Shown: positions 14,001 through 26,803, counted from the first letter of the stretch. The stretch is 64,000 nucleotides of DNA from Cruorifilaria tuberocauda (GCA_013365365.1 JABVXU010000110.1:83364-147363); one strand, 5' to 3'. The notes: generated from the sequence alone by a model not told the origin. Program-made: numbers and translations.

Positions 14001-15036
14001 GTGTTATTGATGTGAAAAAGATAAACAAACTTTATAACTGTAATCAACCAGCCATGTCATCACTGCCACAACCAATAACAACACAGGCAACAACAATAGT
14101 AACTACTGCTGCTGCTACAGTAACCGATGAAGGAACTATCATAACTACAACTTTGTCCACTCCTAGCACTAACGATCGATCGGAGAATACGATAGCACAG
14201 CGTCCACTTCGTCCACTTCGGACGAAAAAGCCTCTAATCACTCGACCTGTTGTTGTGAAGGAAAGAACAAAAGTGGTCACAGGTATTTAATTTCGAAACT
14301 GGCTCGCTAAATTGATACGATTTCAAATCTTCAAAATCCAATACATCATATTTTTTTAATATATATTTTTTTTGAATATCGCAACCAACCTGATTTTATC
14401 AAAATTCTTTCAAATGTATCTTAACGGAATAACTACTGACTGAAGTGATAAAAGACTAGTATTTTTCTGACTTAACTTTTCTTTGTCAACTCCATTATGT
14501 TCTGATTCAAAAACATTCTTTTTACTTCTTTGAGTATTGACTTTTAAAAAATTTTGAATTCTTCTTTTGAATTGCAGTTTGTGAGGATCTGAATGCACAC
14601 TGTGAAATGTGGCAACAACTTGGCCATTGCCAATATTCGCCGAAGTATATGGGTCACTATTGTAGAAAAGCATGTGGATTGTGTCCACCGAAAACAAGTT
14701 AGTATTGAAATCATAATAAGTTTTAGAATGTAGATATAAAAATGAAATAAGTAGTAACAACGAGCTATAACTATAACTATAATTTTTTTTTTCTTCAATC
14801 AAATCTTTTTCAAGATAGAAGAATTGATGTTAAACAATCATTTAACTAAAATTTTAGATAAAAAGAAATTAGATCGGAAAACGGAATCAACACGATGTTT
14901 GGATAAAAATTTATTCTGCAGTTATTGGGCAAGCATTGGGGAATGCAATAACGGAAGCAAATTTATGATGATATTCTGCAAACGATCTTGTAATAATTGT
15001 TCAGCAAAACAGGAAGTGCTGTACAACAATAAATGA
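11079..15036 (+). CDS. secreted astacin zinc metalloprotease with two ShK domains (NAS family)
   Basis: Ten exons: 11079-11208, 11467-11523, 12296-12447, 12527-12618, 12828-12947, 13182-13360, 13585-13718, 13964-14282, 14578-14697 and 14858-15036 (TAA). They give 493 residues with all phases matching. Residues 1-20 form a signal peptide ([14 protein letters not shown]). The propeptide carries FEGD, the aspartate switch that caps the zinc in the zymogen. The mature enzyme starts near [17 protein letters not shown]. It has the full zinc site [19 protein letters not shown] and the Met-turn SIMHY. A Thr/Ser-rich linker of about 75 residues follows, probably O-glycosylated. Two six-cysteine ShK modules end the protein ([11 protein letters not shown]...[15 protein letters not shown]...CNNC). 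The two C-terminal ShKs recall C. elegans NAS-13/14/15; the exact ortholog is unresolved. Likely roles are cuticle or extracellular matrix processing. Confidence 0.93.
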
Positions 15037-15174
15037 AGTCAACAATCCTAATTAGGTCGTGCAATATTTATATTACCTACAACCTGTGGTACTTCCTAAA
15101 ACGGGTCCATTGAATGCACTTGTGAAACTTTAATCGTGTACACACATCCATGACAATAACTTATTAATATGAAA

Positions 15175-15180
15175 AATAAA
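15175..15180 (+). terminator. candidate poly(A) signal of the astacin gene
   Basis: AATAAA about 140 bases after the stop, followed by a T-rich run; a second AATAAA lies close downstream near 15196. Confidence 0.5.
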
Positions 15181-18100
15181 TTTTTTTTTCCAGAAATAAA
15201 GCAAAGTCATTTTTATAATTTTTGAGATCCTTTACATATGAGGAATTCGCATAGGAAAGAGTTTCGACATCAGATTGTCGCAATTCATATCTCCCGAGTT
15301 TTTCCTAACACCAAACTGTTTCTGTTGTATGAAAAGCCATTTCAGGAGGTAATCGGGCTTTCCCGATTCATACTACTCTAAAGGTATTTCCGGAAGATAA
15401 TTTTGATATCAGATTATCCTAATTCATGTAGCCCCAAAGGCATTTCCAAAGGATGCTCCTAGCATATTCTACCAGTTCGTATCTATCTGAAATCATTCCG
15501 GAGAATGTTGATCATATTAGTCACTGCTTATAGCAGCTTGTTCTCGATTGGTCTCGAGGCTGCGGAAACCAGAACTGACGTGTTGTTTTGGTAACGTTTG
15601 GGTGATTTATCTTGAAAAGTAAACTTGCTTAAGCGATTCTTTGCCAGTTAAAGAATGTAAAAGCAAGTATGGAATAAAATATGTAAGTCGCGAGCGAGAG
15701 CCGAAATGGCGATTAGAAACGTAGTCGGGATAAGTTTGGAAGATGGATATGATGCTTGATCAGTACAGAAACGATACCTTGGCATACATGACAGAGGACT
15801 GCAAACTAGTAGCATACAAGAGAGACATATGACTGAGAAAATGATGCAGACGGTTAGTTGGGAATCATTTTGGTAGAAATATTTGAGGAAATCTGAAACC
15901 ATAATAATACGAACTGCACATCTAATTAAACTCTTCAAATGCTTCAGAAATCGTGGGATTTTAAGATTGAAAAGCTTTCAATAAGTTTAAGATTTATTTA
16001 GAGCTTAACAAAAGATTAATCCCACAAAATTTTCCTTAATTTTACGTTTACCGTCCTAATCTATCGTTTTCACTTCTAATACTCTTCCTTACCATCAACT
16101 TCACGGGTATCGACCTTCGCAATCCACGTGAAATGAAACTGTAATATGAGCAGTCTGAAAATTATTCCTGTAAAACAGCAACTGAATGCACGAAGTTTGT
16201 TCACTCTTTTTCAAACAGCAGGTCAGAGCACACTGTAATCTGTCTGTGCGATGTGGGATAGTGCGATCTTCGTGAGTCTCAGTTTGAACACGAAATGTGG
16301 AGATGTGTTATTTCTTGTGTGTTCATAAAATGAAACGTACAAAATTTATAACGTTCAAGTATTACGTAGAATAAAATGCGTGTACGTGCAAAATGACATT
16401 TTGTAACGTTCATCTGTTAGTTTATCGTAGTTGTCTATTAAAGTTATTACAGTTGTTCTTTTCCAACTAATTAATAATAATTTAACGAATTTTCATTTTC
16501 AAAAGTGCATATAAACTTGAATTCGACGTTTTCAGTACGTAGTATACATTTAATTAATTGGTAAAATTTAACGAATTTCTATTTTCAGAAGTAGATATAA
16601 ATTAGAATCCAGCATTTTCAGTACGTAATGTATATTTAATTGATTGATAATAATTTAACAAATTTCTACTTTTAGAAGCGTCTATATTCAACGTTTTCGG
16701 TGCTTAATATACATATATTCTTCAAAGAAGGATAAACGGTGAGTTCAAAATTCAATCCCACAATTTTTCATTGAAATCTTTATATTTGTGAAAGTGTTTA
16801 CTGATATAATGTTGTCGACATTTTTTGGCGTGCACTCGTTATCAGTTATGAAAATTTGTCTCTGTAAATTTATTTTCCATCGAATGAAGAAGGTAAAAAT
16901 TTTGCAGGAAAGTATGCATCTTAATTTTCACATTTCCAATAGCTTTTTCAGTTTATTATTAATATTCGGTTGAAATTAAAGTGATGCATTCATTTTAGAG
17001 ATAATCATCAGAGTGTTTCAACAATGGAAAATCGAAAGACGAGGGATGTTGTAAAACCTGGCAATTCATCCGCTATCATGAGTATAATTGTTTAATTTTA
17101 TTTTTAGTTGTTTTCAGTGGACGTTTCTAAAATGGAGGTTTTTCTTAATTATCGATGGAGGTATGAGGAAAACAGAATTTTTTGTTTAGAAGAGTGCTGT
17201 CTAATTAATTATTCTCTTATATTCATTCAGTAAGCTATACATTTTAACTATAGATTATTAATTAATGTTATCTCAAATAGATTAATTGGATTGTTTAATT
17301 TGCTTGCTAATGAATTTCTTAAGATTGTGAAAGGTGATTCTTGCTTTAAAATATCAAATAATATTTTCTGTATCATGTATGAAAAAATACTTTCGCCAAT
17401 GTGTTTTGAATAAATTCTTCATTTTCTTTTCCTTTTTAAGCCATTGGTTCATTTCTAATAGAAAAAAAAATAGTATTTGCTTACTCGAAGCGACGAAACA
17501 ATTAGGGATGATTAACCACTTAGTAATTATCATCAAGCAATGTCATCTAGTTAATTATGTGGTTTTGATTAGTTTGCAAATGAAAATTATGCCATTTTTA
17601 AATTCAGTATTTTCGGTTTCTAGTTTAGGTTATTGATTGGAATATGTAGTGAAGTCAAACCGTTTTGTTTCATGTAATTTTTTTGGATTGGATTAATTTG
17701 ATATTTTCTGCTGATTATTTTGTATTAAATGAGATTTGCACAAATAGTGAGACTGTTTTTTTTGAACCGATAACTGTCGCCCAATAATTTGTGAGAAGGT
17801 GCGTTTCTAGAAAAAATTAGAATGTGAGACAGATGTGTTAGTAGACTCGCTCCGACCAACTTTCAACCAAATTATAAGAATTGTTGGATAAGGCAAACTA
17901 TGATCTGCCTATAATCCAGTGATTTCATTTTCAAATTTCTAAAATTGTTGTGAGAATTATTTGATAAAATTATTCTGAAATGACAATTTCTGGAAAGCTT
18001 CAAGCAAATTCTGTACTAAAAAATCCCACTTTATTTTAACTGTAACAACACGGAATTCAAGCTAGCAATAGCTAATTAGCAGATGAAATGAATGATTTTA

Positions 18101-18551
18101 TTAGACATCTGCAAATATCCAAAAAGTGTAACAATTCACATCAGTTGAAGTTTTCATTGAATCCTTAAATTTACCCAACTTAATTGTATCGAAAGAAAGA
18201 ACTCAAACACATAACTGTATGTAGCAAATTTATTGCGAGAAGAACGAATAGAGAGGATGATAGAAGAGGAGACTTGCTTTTTTTCGTTTTTGGTTTACTA
18301 TTGGTTTATATCTAAATTATTTACAGTGCTGCTTACCAAATCTTATAAAACGCTTTTCATAATGATATTTTATGACAATTCCGAAGAGAAAAAAGCCTAT
18401 TTGATGCTAACCGATATTATTATTTTCGTATTTTCCTGTTTTGATTTCAATTAATTCATTTTCACTTTTTTTTGCATATCTTATGCAGATTAGGGTATCC
18501 ACCATTTTATAATGAATTTATACAGCAGTACCATCCACATTTGTCTTTGTA
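15181..18551. other. intergenic, no gene seen
   Basis: About 3.4 kb of AT-rich DNA with no spliced coding pattern on either strand. It contains the 86-base tandem repeat described separately. Open frames of 60-100 codons (for example 17334-17636) are Phe/Lys/Ile-rich, as expected by chance. Confidence 0.5.
16468..16725. repeat. three degenerate copies of an ~86-base tandem repeat
   Basis: Successive blocks share, in order, AATTTAACGAATTT, TTTTCAGAAG or a close variant, then ATTTTCAGTACGTA and TATACATTTAATTGATTG-like DNA. The TAACGAAT landmark falls near 16483 and 16569, with TAACAAAT near 16656, giving a period of 86-87 bases. Copies are diverged by eye at roughly one base in six. Confidence 0.7.
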
Positions 18552-18552
18552 G
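18551..18552 (+). promoter_or_regulatory. acceptor before the PIN gene start (cis or spliced-leader)
   Basis: TTGTCTTTGTAG ends at 18552, 29 bases before the presumed ATG. The reading frame is open across the acceptor (GYIANDERLS), so this could be an internal acceptor preceded by another coding exon. Confidence 0.4.
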
Positions 18553-18581
18553 GATATATAGCTAACGACGAGCGGTTGAGC

Positions 18582-21500
18582 ATGGATTTCAGTGCCAGAG
18601 ACTCACGATTTCACCGAAAACAAAATTTCTGGCATCCAGATCTATGCTTTGAAGTTCGTGAAACCTAACTTTATTTACCCAAACTTTACTTTTTTGTTTT
18701 TAGCTTTCTTATCAAGTATTATGTGTTATTACGAATTTTGGATTATACCGTGAATTATTGGGTTCTCAAATAGAGCCTAATAACATTGATATATTCCGAC
18801 TGTCTATCACGTGTTCTCGTTCATATTTTCCAAATGATAAGATATTCAATATGATAAGATATTGGCTATCATCATTTAATAAATCTGTGACCGCTTATTT
18901 CGAAAATTTCGTAAAACTATAAATGCATTTACGGTTTCAGACAAAATATTTAGAAAATTAAAATCCCACTGTGGAACACTATAAAATTTATGTTTTAGAC
19001 TTTTTTTGATGAAAATATATGTTATAAACTTTTTTAGAAGACATGTCATCATCTTTTTAGAATCTCACAAATGCAAGAAGCGCTGTGCAAGCTAATAGAA
19101 TCAACAGAATGTTTGATAAAGCGCTGATTGTGTTTGATACAAGCAGTCTTTTACGCACTACAACTTTACTACCTATGTGCATCAAAAGTATGTTTCCTTA
19201 TTTAAAATTTTACTAAAATAATTTATAAAAAAATGAAGTCGTGCATCAAATTTCTATTTCTATTCTATCAGTTGCATTTATTCAAAATGCATCACATTTG
19301 GCTGTCCACTCACGAATTTTCTTTTTTTTGAGATGTTATAATAACTTTGAAAATTAACAAATGCTTGTTATTTTGCAATTTCATTGCAGGTCTGTGTCAT
19401 GTGCTCATTCCGTATACTGTTCTGAGAGAACTAGATGGATTGAAGAAGAGTGTAAGTTTTCATTTATCAAGTAACCAAATTGAAATGAAATATGAAATTT
19501 GATTGAGCAACATTGCCGACGTATTCTATGCAATCTTTTTTCTGATGAAGAGAAAGCTTTCCACAGCTCTGGATAATTTAATTTCATCCTCTAGTACGTT
19601 TCATTATCTAGACTATAAGAATACTATAAGCTACTAATCGGCCAGTAATTCACCGAAAACTTCTAAGATTTGTGCAGTATACTTAAGTGTCCAATTTAAA
19701 CTTTATGAAAAGCGGTATGAGCATGAATGGAGTCGTTGAATGTTTGATTCAATTTCTCATCAATTTTCCAACTAAACAAAAAAGGTTTTAATACTTTACA
19801 TTGTAAACAATTTTCCATATTATAACAAAAAGATTTCTCGCAGAGACTCGAGAAATTGCGAATGAAAGTCGCTCGAACGCAGTCAATTTTGCTTGAGTAT
19901 TCGAAAAATGGATGTCGTTACTTGCATATCGAAAATATGTTTGAGGTATATTTCAACGAAATATGCTTCATTTATTGGTCGTATAGTTTTAGTTCCTATT
20001 TTTCCATTATGATTAAACTCTTGTAATTTTTATCGTTTCTAATGTGAATGAATGATTGCATTTCGTTTAATGGTTTTGCCATTTTCATGCGCTTTTTTCA
20101 GTCTTTGTACGGCATAGAAGAATTCGGGTGCGAAAACAATGATGATATCGTCTTGAAATGTGTATTGATTAACGCCGATAAATGTTTGTTACTTGTTTTT
20201 TCCTTTTTACCTCTTTAACTATATGTAAATATATGATACAAATTCACTCCTTTTTTAAAATTTTGCTTTGATTAGTTTATATAATTTGAATTCTTTGTCA
20301 CTATTATTTGCAAAAATTATTCACACAACATCAGTTTCATTGAATTCCTTATTTTTATCATTAAACCAACACATAAAAGTGATAATGTTTCCATTAATTA
20401 TCACCTAATAACCATTACTACACTTTTACTGATTATTTTCACACACTATGGATAGCATGTTCTGCTCATCATTTCTTTTTTTTCAGAAGAAATTATTGAT
20501 TAACGTAAAACAGAATTTTTTTAGACAAAAATGAAGGAATGTTGGTGTTATTCGCTACATATGACAAAAATCTTGCGATAAAAGCAGAGGCACATAATAT
20601 TACGACAGTCAATAGAAAAGTATAAATTTTGTTTTGTACTAAATCCTTTTTTTGTAACAATTTTTTTTTCAAAATATTTTGCATATCTGCGTACACCATA
20701 TCTGTTACGTTTTGATTCAATATTGCGTTACGTTGTACATTAACTATCCTAGGAACACTTGAGTTGCTGATTTTCTCATTCTGATCCGAAGTACTGTGCT
20801 AAGCTTAGGAAACCCAAAATCTAACTTTGAGCTTGATTCAGGATAGCTTCTGATTCGAAATGTCCAATTCTTTCGTTATTCCTAAAATTTTTGAAAAGAG
20901 TATATCATAATCCTCAAAGGCCTCAAAAGGAAGCTTACATCGGTGATGAAATAATGTTTAATTCTAAATTCATAAGTGAATTAATGTCCAGTAAGGCAAG
21001 TGGTTAAAGAGTAGTTAGCTTGAAGAAAAAAGAATAGGCATAAAAACGACTGTTCATTGTTTGTTTAAAAAGTTTGTTTGAATATTTAGCGGTTATGTGA
21101 ACACAGTTGCGAATGGAATTTAGTGGTGAATTCCTATCCATCAATTAATTCAACTATTGATAACTAAAATTTTAAGAAAAATTTCTGCAATTTTTCTTAT
21201 CAAAGTGCATTTAGGGATTTCATGTCGCATCCTATCAGCTGTTCACTTTACCTGTTTTGTCAGCGTAAACTTTATTAATAAGCACTTTCTTAACATTGAA
21301 GGTGCTTATTGTCTTAAAGATTAGAAATGAAATCAAGTTTCAATTAATTGGTAAAATTAAATTTTCCAAATAGCTGATTTTGTTTATATTTCTAGGAACT
21401 GCATTGTTTTTTGCAAAATAAATCAGTATATGGAAATTGTGCGCAGCAGTTGCCAAGTCTATTTCTGCACTCTTCATACGCCGAACATTTTAATCGCCAA

Positions 21501-22770
21501 AATTTAAGTGTTCCCAACGAGTTTATGAATTATCCATCTGTTGAATTTGCATCAGTTGCATCAATGTATTTATTTGGTGGACGATTCTTCATGCAAAATA
21601 ATGTATTTCCGGTTCAAAACATACTTTACATTCCTTGCTGGAATGTACCGTCAATTGAGCTGCTAGAAATGCATTTTCCGTTCGAGTATGCACTGCTCAA
21701 TAGAATGGTAAGCATTTTGCAAATTTAAATATCAATTTAATTAATTGATGAGAATCGATCGTATTAGTCTTACTTGGAATTTATTGGGTACGGTCAAATT
21801 GTGCATTTGTATTAAAATAGCAAAGCGATTTTTTAATGAATTACAGATCCTAGAATGGGGTAGAGATGAAACGAAGAAAAGGTATACAGAAAGTTGGAAA
21901 TGAGAAGTAAGAATAGCTGGAGAAAACTGAATAAATAAGCTCTAGTAATCAGTCTGTAGCAATAGAGTGAATGAGATGAGATCGTTGCTGATCGATTGTG
22001 AGGAGGAGAAAGATGAATGAAGAAGGAGGGAGAAGAACTGAGAGAGGTCCAGTTATCAGCAGTACATATTTCATTACTCCATCAAACTCTAATGCTTCTA
22101 CTGTGGAACATATGAGGTTACGGGAAGGAGAGATTAAGAAGTGAAAGACTTGAATCTAACCAATAGCAGCTGGCATGTTTCCATCTCAACACTGCTAATA
22201 GTTAACTTCAGGCACGTGTATGATAAAGATCTACAGTAGGTATTGTATCTATAACTATAGCATTTAATCTGCTTAGTTAGATGATAATTTACATCAATCT
22301 CCTGCTATCAGCTTGTTTGTGCCATTGCTTACTAATTGCAAAATGTTTCTTACTCATAGATTTTTATATTCTACTTATTACTCATAAATTTTAAGCTGAT
22401 AATTTATATGATGTATGTATCAACGTAAATTTTTCAGATTAGATATTAAATTAGAGGTAAGCGTGGAGGTTTCAGTTGATTGTTTCTTGATTTCACCTGA
22501 TTTCATGGAAACTGAAATGTTTTAAATTAAAAATAAGCTGCAATATAATTTACCTCATGTGCAAAATAGTAAATTTTCCTTTATGATAAAAATAATTGAG
22601 TTGAAAACCAGAGTAAACAAGTTCGAATTAAACTTATGATTTCTTTTTTTGTTTTCTTGGCATTTGCTAGTAAAGTTTCAAATTATTTGCATAATTGTTT
22701 CAAAATATTGACATGTTAGCAAACATTTTTTCAGGGATATTTACGCGGAAATGACTCGTTTGAGAAATAA
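18582..22770 (+). CDS. PIN-domain protein, SWT1-like putative endoribonuclease
   Basis: Eight exons: 18582-18653, 19061-19187, 19390-19451, 19844-19945, 20102-20183, 20525-20619, 21396-21707 and 22735-22770 (TAA). They give 295 residues with matching phases. The PIN fold is seen as ALIVFDTSSLL, IPYTVLRELDGLK, ENNDDIVLKCVL and LFATYDKNLAIKAEAHNI. This supplies the four acidic positions expected to hold Mg2+: Asp of FDT, Glu of RELD, Asp of NDD and Asp of TYD. The spacing resembles SWT1 (nuclear mRNA quality control at the pore) more than NOB1; SMG6-like is an alternative. The large exon at 21396 (QLPSLFLHSS...HFPFEYALLNRM) follows in frame but I do not recognise it. The short last exon is the weakest part. 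The start is the first ATG after an acceptor at 18551, so an upstream exon is possible. Confidence 0.68.
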
Positions 22771-24623
22771 AATGAAAGAGTGGAGCGATGGATATGTATT
22801 CTATTTTATAAAATAGAAGTGATATTCCGCTTTTAGCTTATGCTTTTTTCGAGATGTTTTGCTCTTCCTCTTGATTTAACCCTAATGAAATCATGTTGCA
22901 CTTTATCTTCTCAAAAAAGTACCATATTTAAGCAGCGTATTACTTTTGCTGTTAGTGAAATCTTTCAATCAATTCATTCTAATTCTCTAAAAATCTTTTC
23001 TTTTATTAAAAGGAAAATCACGATATTTGATTCCTTTTTTAAGTCAATTAAATGTACTTGCTTCCTCATTTTTTCCCAAACAACTGGTATTTCATATTTC
23101 ATTCATTGATTAAAATATCTTTCGATAAATCAGCATTTTCTTTTTTTTTTTGATATCAAATTCTCTCATATGTTACAATTTACATGGTGCTAAGCATCAT
23201 TCTTTTCAAATGACCACTTAATGAGGCTGATGTGCTTCGGGTAGATTATCGATTATCCCTGAATAAATCTACATAATTCATTAATGGTTAAATTTTTTTA
23301 AATCTTTTTTAACAAGTCTTTAATGGAATAAAACTTCTGGAGAGTCTTGTCGAAATGATAATTTACCATTTTTGAATGATTAATCGCTTAAAATAATCAT
23401 TCATTGCTATGTAACTTTGATGCGATAGCTTCTTGAAGTTAACTCAGCACTGTCCTTAAATATTATGAAGCTACATTGAATATCCTACAGAAATTGTTAG
23501 CATACACAATTATCAAATTTAATAACAGATAACATAGTTAATGAACAACCAAGAATATGTATCAATTTAAAGAGTTTTTAAATTTGTCAATTATAATTTA
23601 GACATGCCTAAATGTTAAATGTGAACTTGGCTAAAGTTAGCAAAAGTTAGATAATGTACTAGACAATGCGGAAAATGCAGTATAATGATGTTAACAAAGC
23701 CAAACTTTTATGCAAGTAGAATATACCAATTATTACAAGTTAAAATTTTTAAGATACCAAAACTTAACTAACCATTAAATATCTTACAAAAAAATGGTTA
23801 ATTCTCGTCAAAAAACAGAATTTGACATCCGATTTCTCAAACTTTAATTTCAAAACATATAAACGAGTCTCTAGAGTGAAAGTGATATTAATGGAATGCT
23901 GGCTTTCGTCCAATTTTCGGTGGTTTCTTTCAGAAATAAATTATGAAGGCTAAATATCTTTTAGAAAAAGTACTGAAAATTGCAAGTTTCGAAAATCGTA
24001 TATTTAGATTTTAGTTGAAATGAAGTGAAATGAAACAAAAAGAATGAGAATATTAAAAAAAATTTTTATTTTATGGTTATATGGCATACATTATGAAATG
24101 ATCATAAATAAATTCATGAAAGGTGCTGAGGGAGGATATTGGTGGCTATTGTTATGAGCCAAATAATCCAAATTAAGCCGTGAGTTGTGACCTGATTATA
24201 GCGCAAAACATGTGTCCATTGAATTTGTAATACATTCCCATCCATCAAGAATAAAAGATCTCTTCCCATAGTTATCAAATCACTTATAATCAAAATCAGA
24301 TAGGTTGCTGAATCTGCAATTGTTGGATCTTTTTTCCTCTTGTTTTAGTTACTTTCAAAATACACTTATTTCCTCCCTTTTTATATATAATTCAAAAAAA
24401 AAACTGATTAACAACAGCAAATATACTAGTTAACATTATACAACAGGATTTTAGCATACGATGCTTAAATCGTATCGCTTGTGCAAATTTTCGCATGATA
24501 TAGCTAATGCATACCAATACAATTCTTACATAAATTCATACTGATTTTCATAAATTGAAAGAATATGCGACTAAAACTTAGATTACGCAAATTCGAAACA
24601 AAAGCTGCCCAATCGTCTTAGTT
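22771..24623. other. intergenic, convergent gene ends
   Basis: AT-rich DNA between the PIN gene (+) and the C2H2 gene (-). The 89-codon frame at 22840-23109 lacks a good start context and reads as low-complexity Phe/Ser/Ile, so I call nothing. Confidence 0.5.
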
Positions 24624-26234
24624 TCATCCGAGTTGATAGATTCTGGGATCTATGGGTGGAAAGCATTCTCTGACTTTTTTAAAGAAAGATTGCAAAATTT
24701 CATCCGGTACAGTTGGGATGAATAGACTGGTGTCCACGCTACCATGTACATCCTTGGCATGACAAACTACATCCGGAATACGGAAGGCCGAAAAGTCACA
24801 GTATGTACATTGGAAGGGAAATCGGTCGCCTACTTGAACTAACCATGAAAGATGCATCCATGCATGAAGTTCCATGAATCTTTGCAACACCTAAAAATGA
24901 AATGGTTAAACAAAATTAGGGGAAGATAAGAGAGAGGACAAAAGAGAAATCCAATGAAATTCATTAATTTTAAAGTACCCTTGAGTGACAAATTGAGCAA
25001 GTGAGTTGAGGCTCGTTGGCATAAATATCCTGATCGCTATAACCATAGATGTGATGTTGGTGTGAAATATTGAACATACCGAAAGTGGTTTCAATCTGAG
25101 TGTGCACAACGGTCTCCTCTAAAAAACGTTAATTGCATGTTATATAACAAAGATCTCGAGAACGAAGACATGTATGCTACAATTTTAATAGCTTCTAATT
25201 TGGAAAAAAAAACGTTTAGAAGCCTGAGACGAAAGTTTGCACAGAAGGAAATTTGACTTCATCAATACCAATACTTGAAATGATAGAACAGTAAACCAGT
25301 AAACCATTTCATGCAATTCGACCAATCATCCACTTTAAACATCTCGCTTATTGCATGTATGTGTGCGGTATACGGTGGTGGTATATGGTATGAAAGAGTT
25401 AGAATGAGTGACATATTATTCTACCCGTAGTGCCATATGCTATATTCATGGATACTGTAGATATGAAGTATGCTTCATGCTGAATTGATGCTACATTAAC
25501 CTCTATTTTCGCTCAGCTTTTGTCGCTTGCACTTCAAATGGTTTTCGGATATGCTTGAATTTGCCGATGGCGAATTGCTCCTTAAAGCTCGCTTCTTCGG
25601 ATTGATATTAGGATTCGGGACAATAAAATTCGGGTTAATAGGATTCGGGATAATAGGGTTCGGGATAGCAGGATTCGGGATAACAGGGTTCGGAATAATA
25701 GCGTTCGGGACAATAAGATTCAGGTTAATAGGATTCGGGATAGTAGGATTCGGTATAATAGGGTTCAGGATAGTAGGATTCGGGATAATAGGATTCGCAT
25801 GACCGAGTTCAACTGGTGGTGGCGTTGTGTCATAATTGGCCAATCCTGCAGAGTCCATGCGTTTCTTGGCTTTTGGTTCCGAACATTCACCCATCTGAAA
25901 TAACTTATCATATGAATCATTTCTCTTATTATTCCTTTTCTCATTAATCATACTATTCATCGGTGACAGTATCTTACTGTATCTTACAATAACGACGCAG
26001 CCAATTATATTTCATTCACACAATTTCATGTTTTTCTGTATAAACTTTCCTACTATATTCTTTAGAGATACAAAAACGATATTTCGCCGTCACTAATTAT
26101 CTCCGTTTAAGTCAACAGAGAATCACCAAAAATTACAAATCCTCTCATTCACAGTATACAGTGAGTACGTAAAATGACGTGACGGGACGTGAACATACCT
26201 GGGGGTATGATCCATTTTTGCGTTTTTTTCCCAT
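24624..26234 (-). CDS. C2H2 zinc-finger nuclear protein with an Asn-Pro pentapeptide repeat
   Basis: Four exons in transcript order: 26199-26234, 25501-25894, 24979-25118 and 24624-24890. Phases match and give 278 residues. It starts MGKKRKNGSYPQ, an NLS-like basic cluster, and further clusters follow (KAKKRMD, NPKKRALR, KCKRQKL). Exon 2 encodes about 13 tandem copies of a five-residue unit of the NPIIP type. Exons 3 and 4 carry two C2H2 fingers. The first, CSICHSRVLQRFMELHAWMH, has C-x2-C-x11-H-x3-H spacing. The second, CTYCDFSAFRIPDVVCHAKDVH, has C-x2-C-x12-H-x4-H spacing. Two fingers, several basic clusters and no catalytic domain suggest a nuclear DNA- or protein-binding factor. I recognise no named family. 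The repeat probably varies in length between individuals. Confidence 0.8.
25600..25800 (-). repeat. 15-base tandem repeat coding NPxIP units
   Basis: The plus strand repeats GGATTCGGGATAATA with small changes, about 13 copies, in frame inside exon 2 of the C2H2 gene. Third-position and single-residue changes (NPIIP, NPTIP, NPVIP, NPAIP) show that the frame is kept. Confidence 0.9.
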
Positions 26235-26257
26235 TTTTTCGACTTCAATTTCAATCC

Positions 26258-26261
26258 TCTG
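26258..26261 (-). promoter_or_regulatory. possible trans-splice acceptor of the C2H2 gene
   Basis: On the minus strand GTTATTCAG precedes AGGATTGAAATTG and the ATG 25 bases later. A 5' acceptor at this distance from the start is usual for spliced-leader addition. Confidence 0.4.
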
Positions 26262-26803
26262 AATAACTTCCAATTATTGAATTACTTTGTAATCTACCTG
26301 GAATATAAAGTAATTCAAAATAAAAATATTCTTGAGAAAAAAGGGCCGCATATATACTTAGTCGAAACCTGAATAACTACAAAATTTGATAGATTTTATC
26401 ATTTTTCTAATTAAATAAAAAAAAAGTAAGATTAGGGAAATAAGTGTTAGCTATAGTAGACGTATACACTTCAACACACCGACATATACTTCTCTATCTG
26501 TTTCAACTTAATTATGATACAGCGAAATAAATGTCACCCATACACAAACGGGTATACTTCAATAGACTGAAGTATATTATTTCACGGAAAAGTAATAGGA
26601 AAGTAAATGTCAGCCGTATACTGTATGCGTATGCTTCAGCAGATCGTCGTAAACCACCCTCCTTGTTCCGGTTTAACTTTTAAATACTTCCAAAATACAA
26701 AGCAAAATCCTTAACCAACCGCTTTATAGCCGATCAAATATAGGAATTGAGCTTCTTTGGGTGGATTATCTTTAATATCATCATCATCATACGTAAGCTT
26801 TTA

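Noticed and set aside
21840..22200. Purine-rich stretch that might hold another exon of the PIN gene
   Set aside because: All frames are interrupted by stops and no splice pair keeps phase.
25527..25802. 91-codon plus-strand frame rich in Gly-Phe-Gly-Ile
   Set aside because: It is the antisense of the NPxIP repeat; the minus-strand frame splices to zinc fingers in the correct phase.
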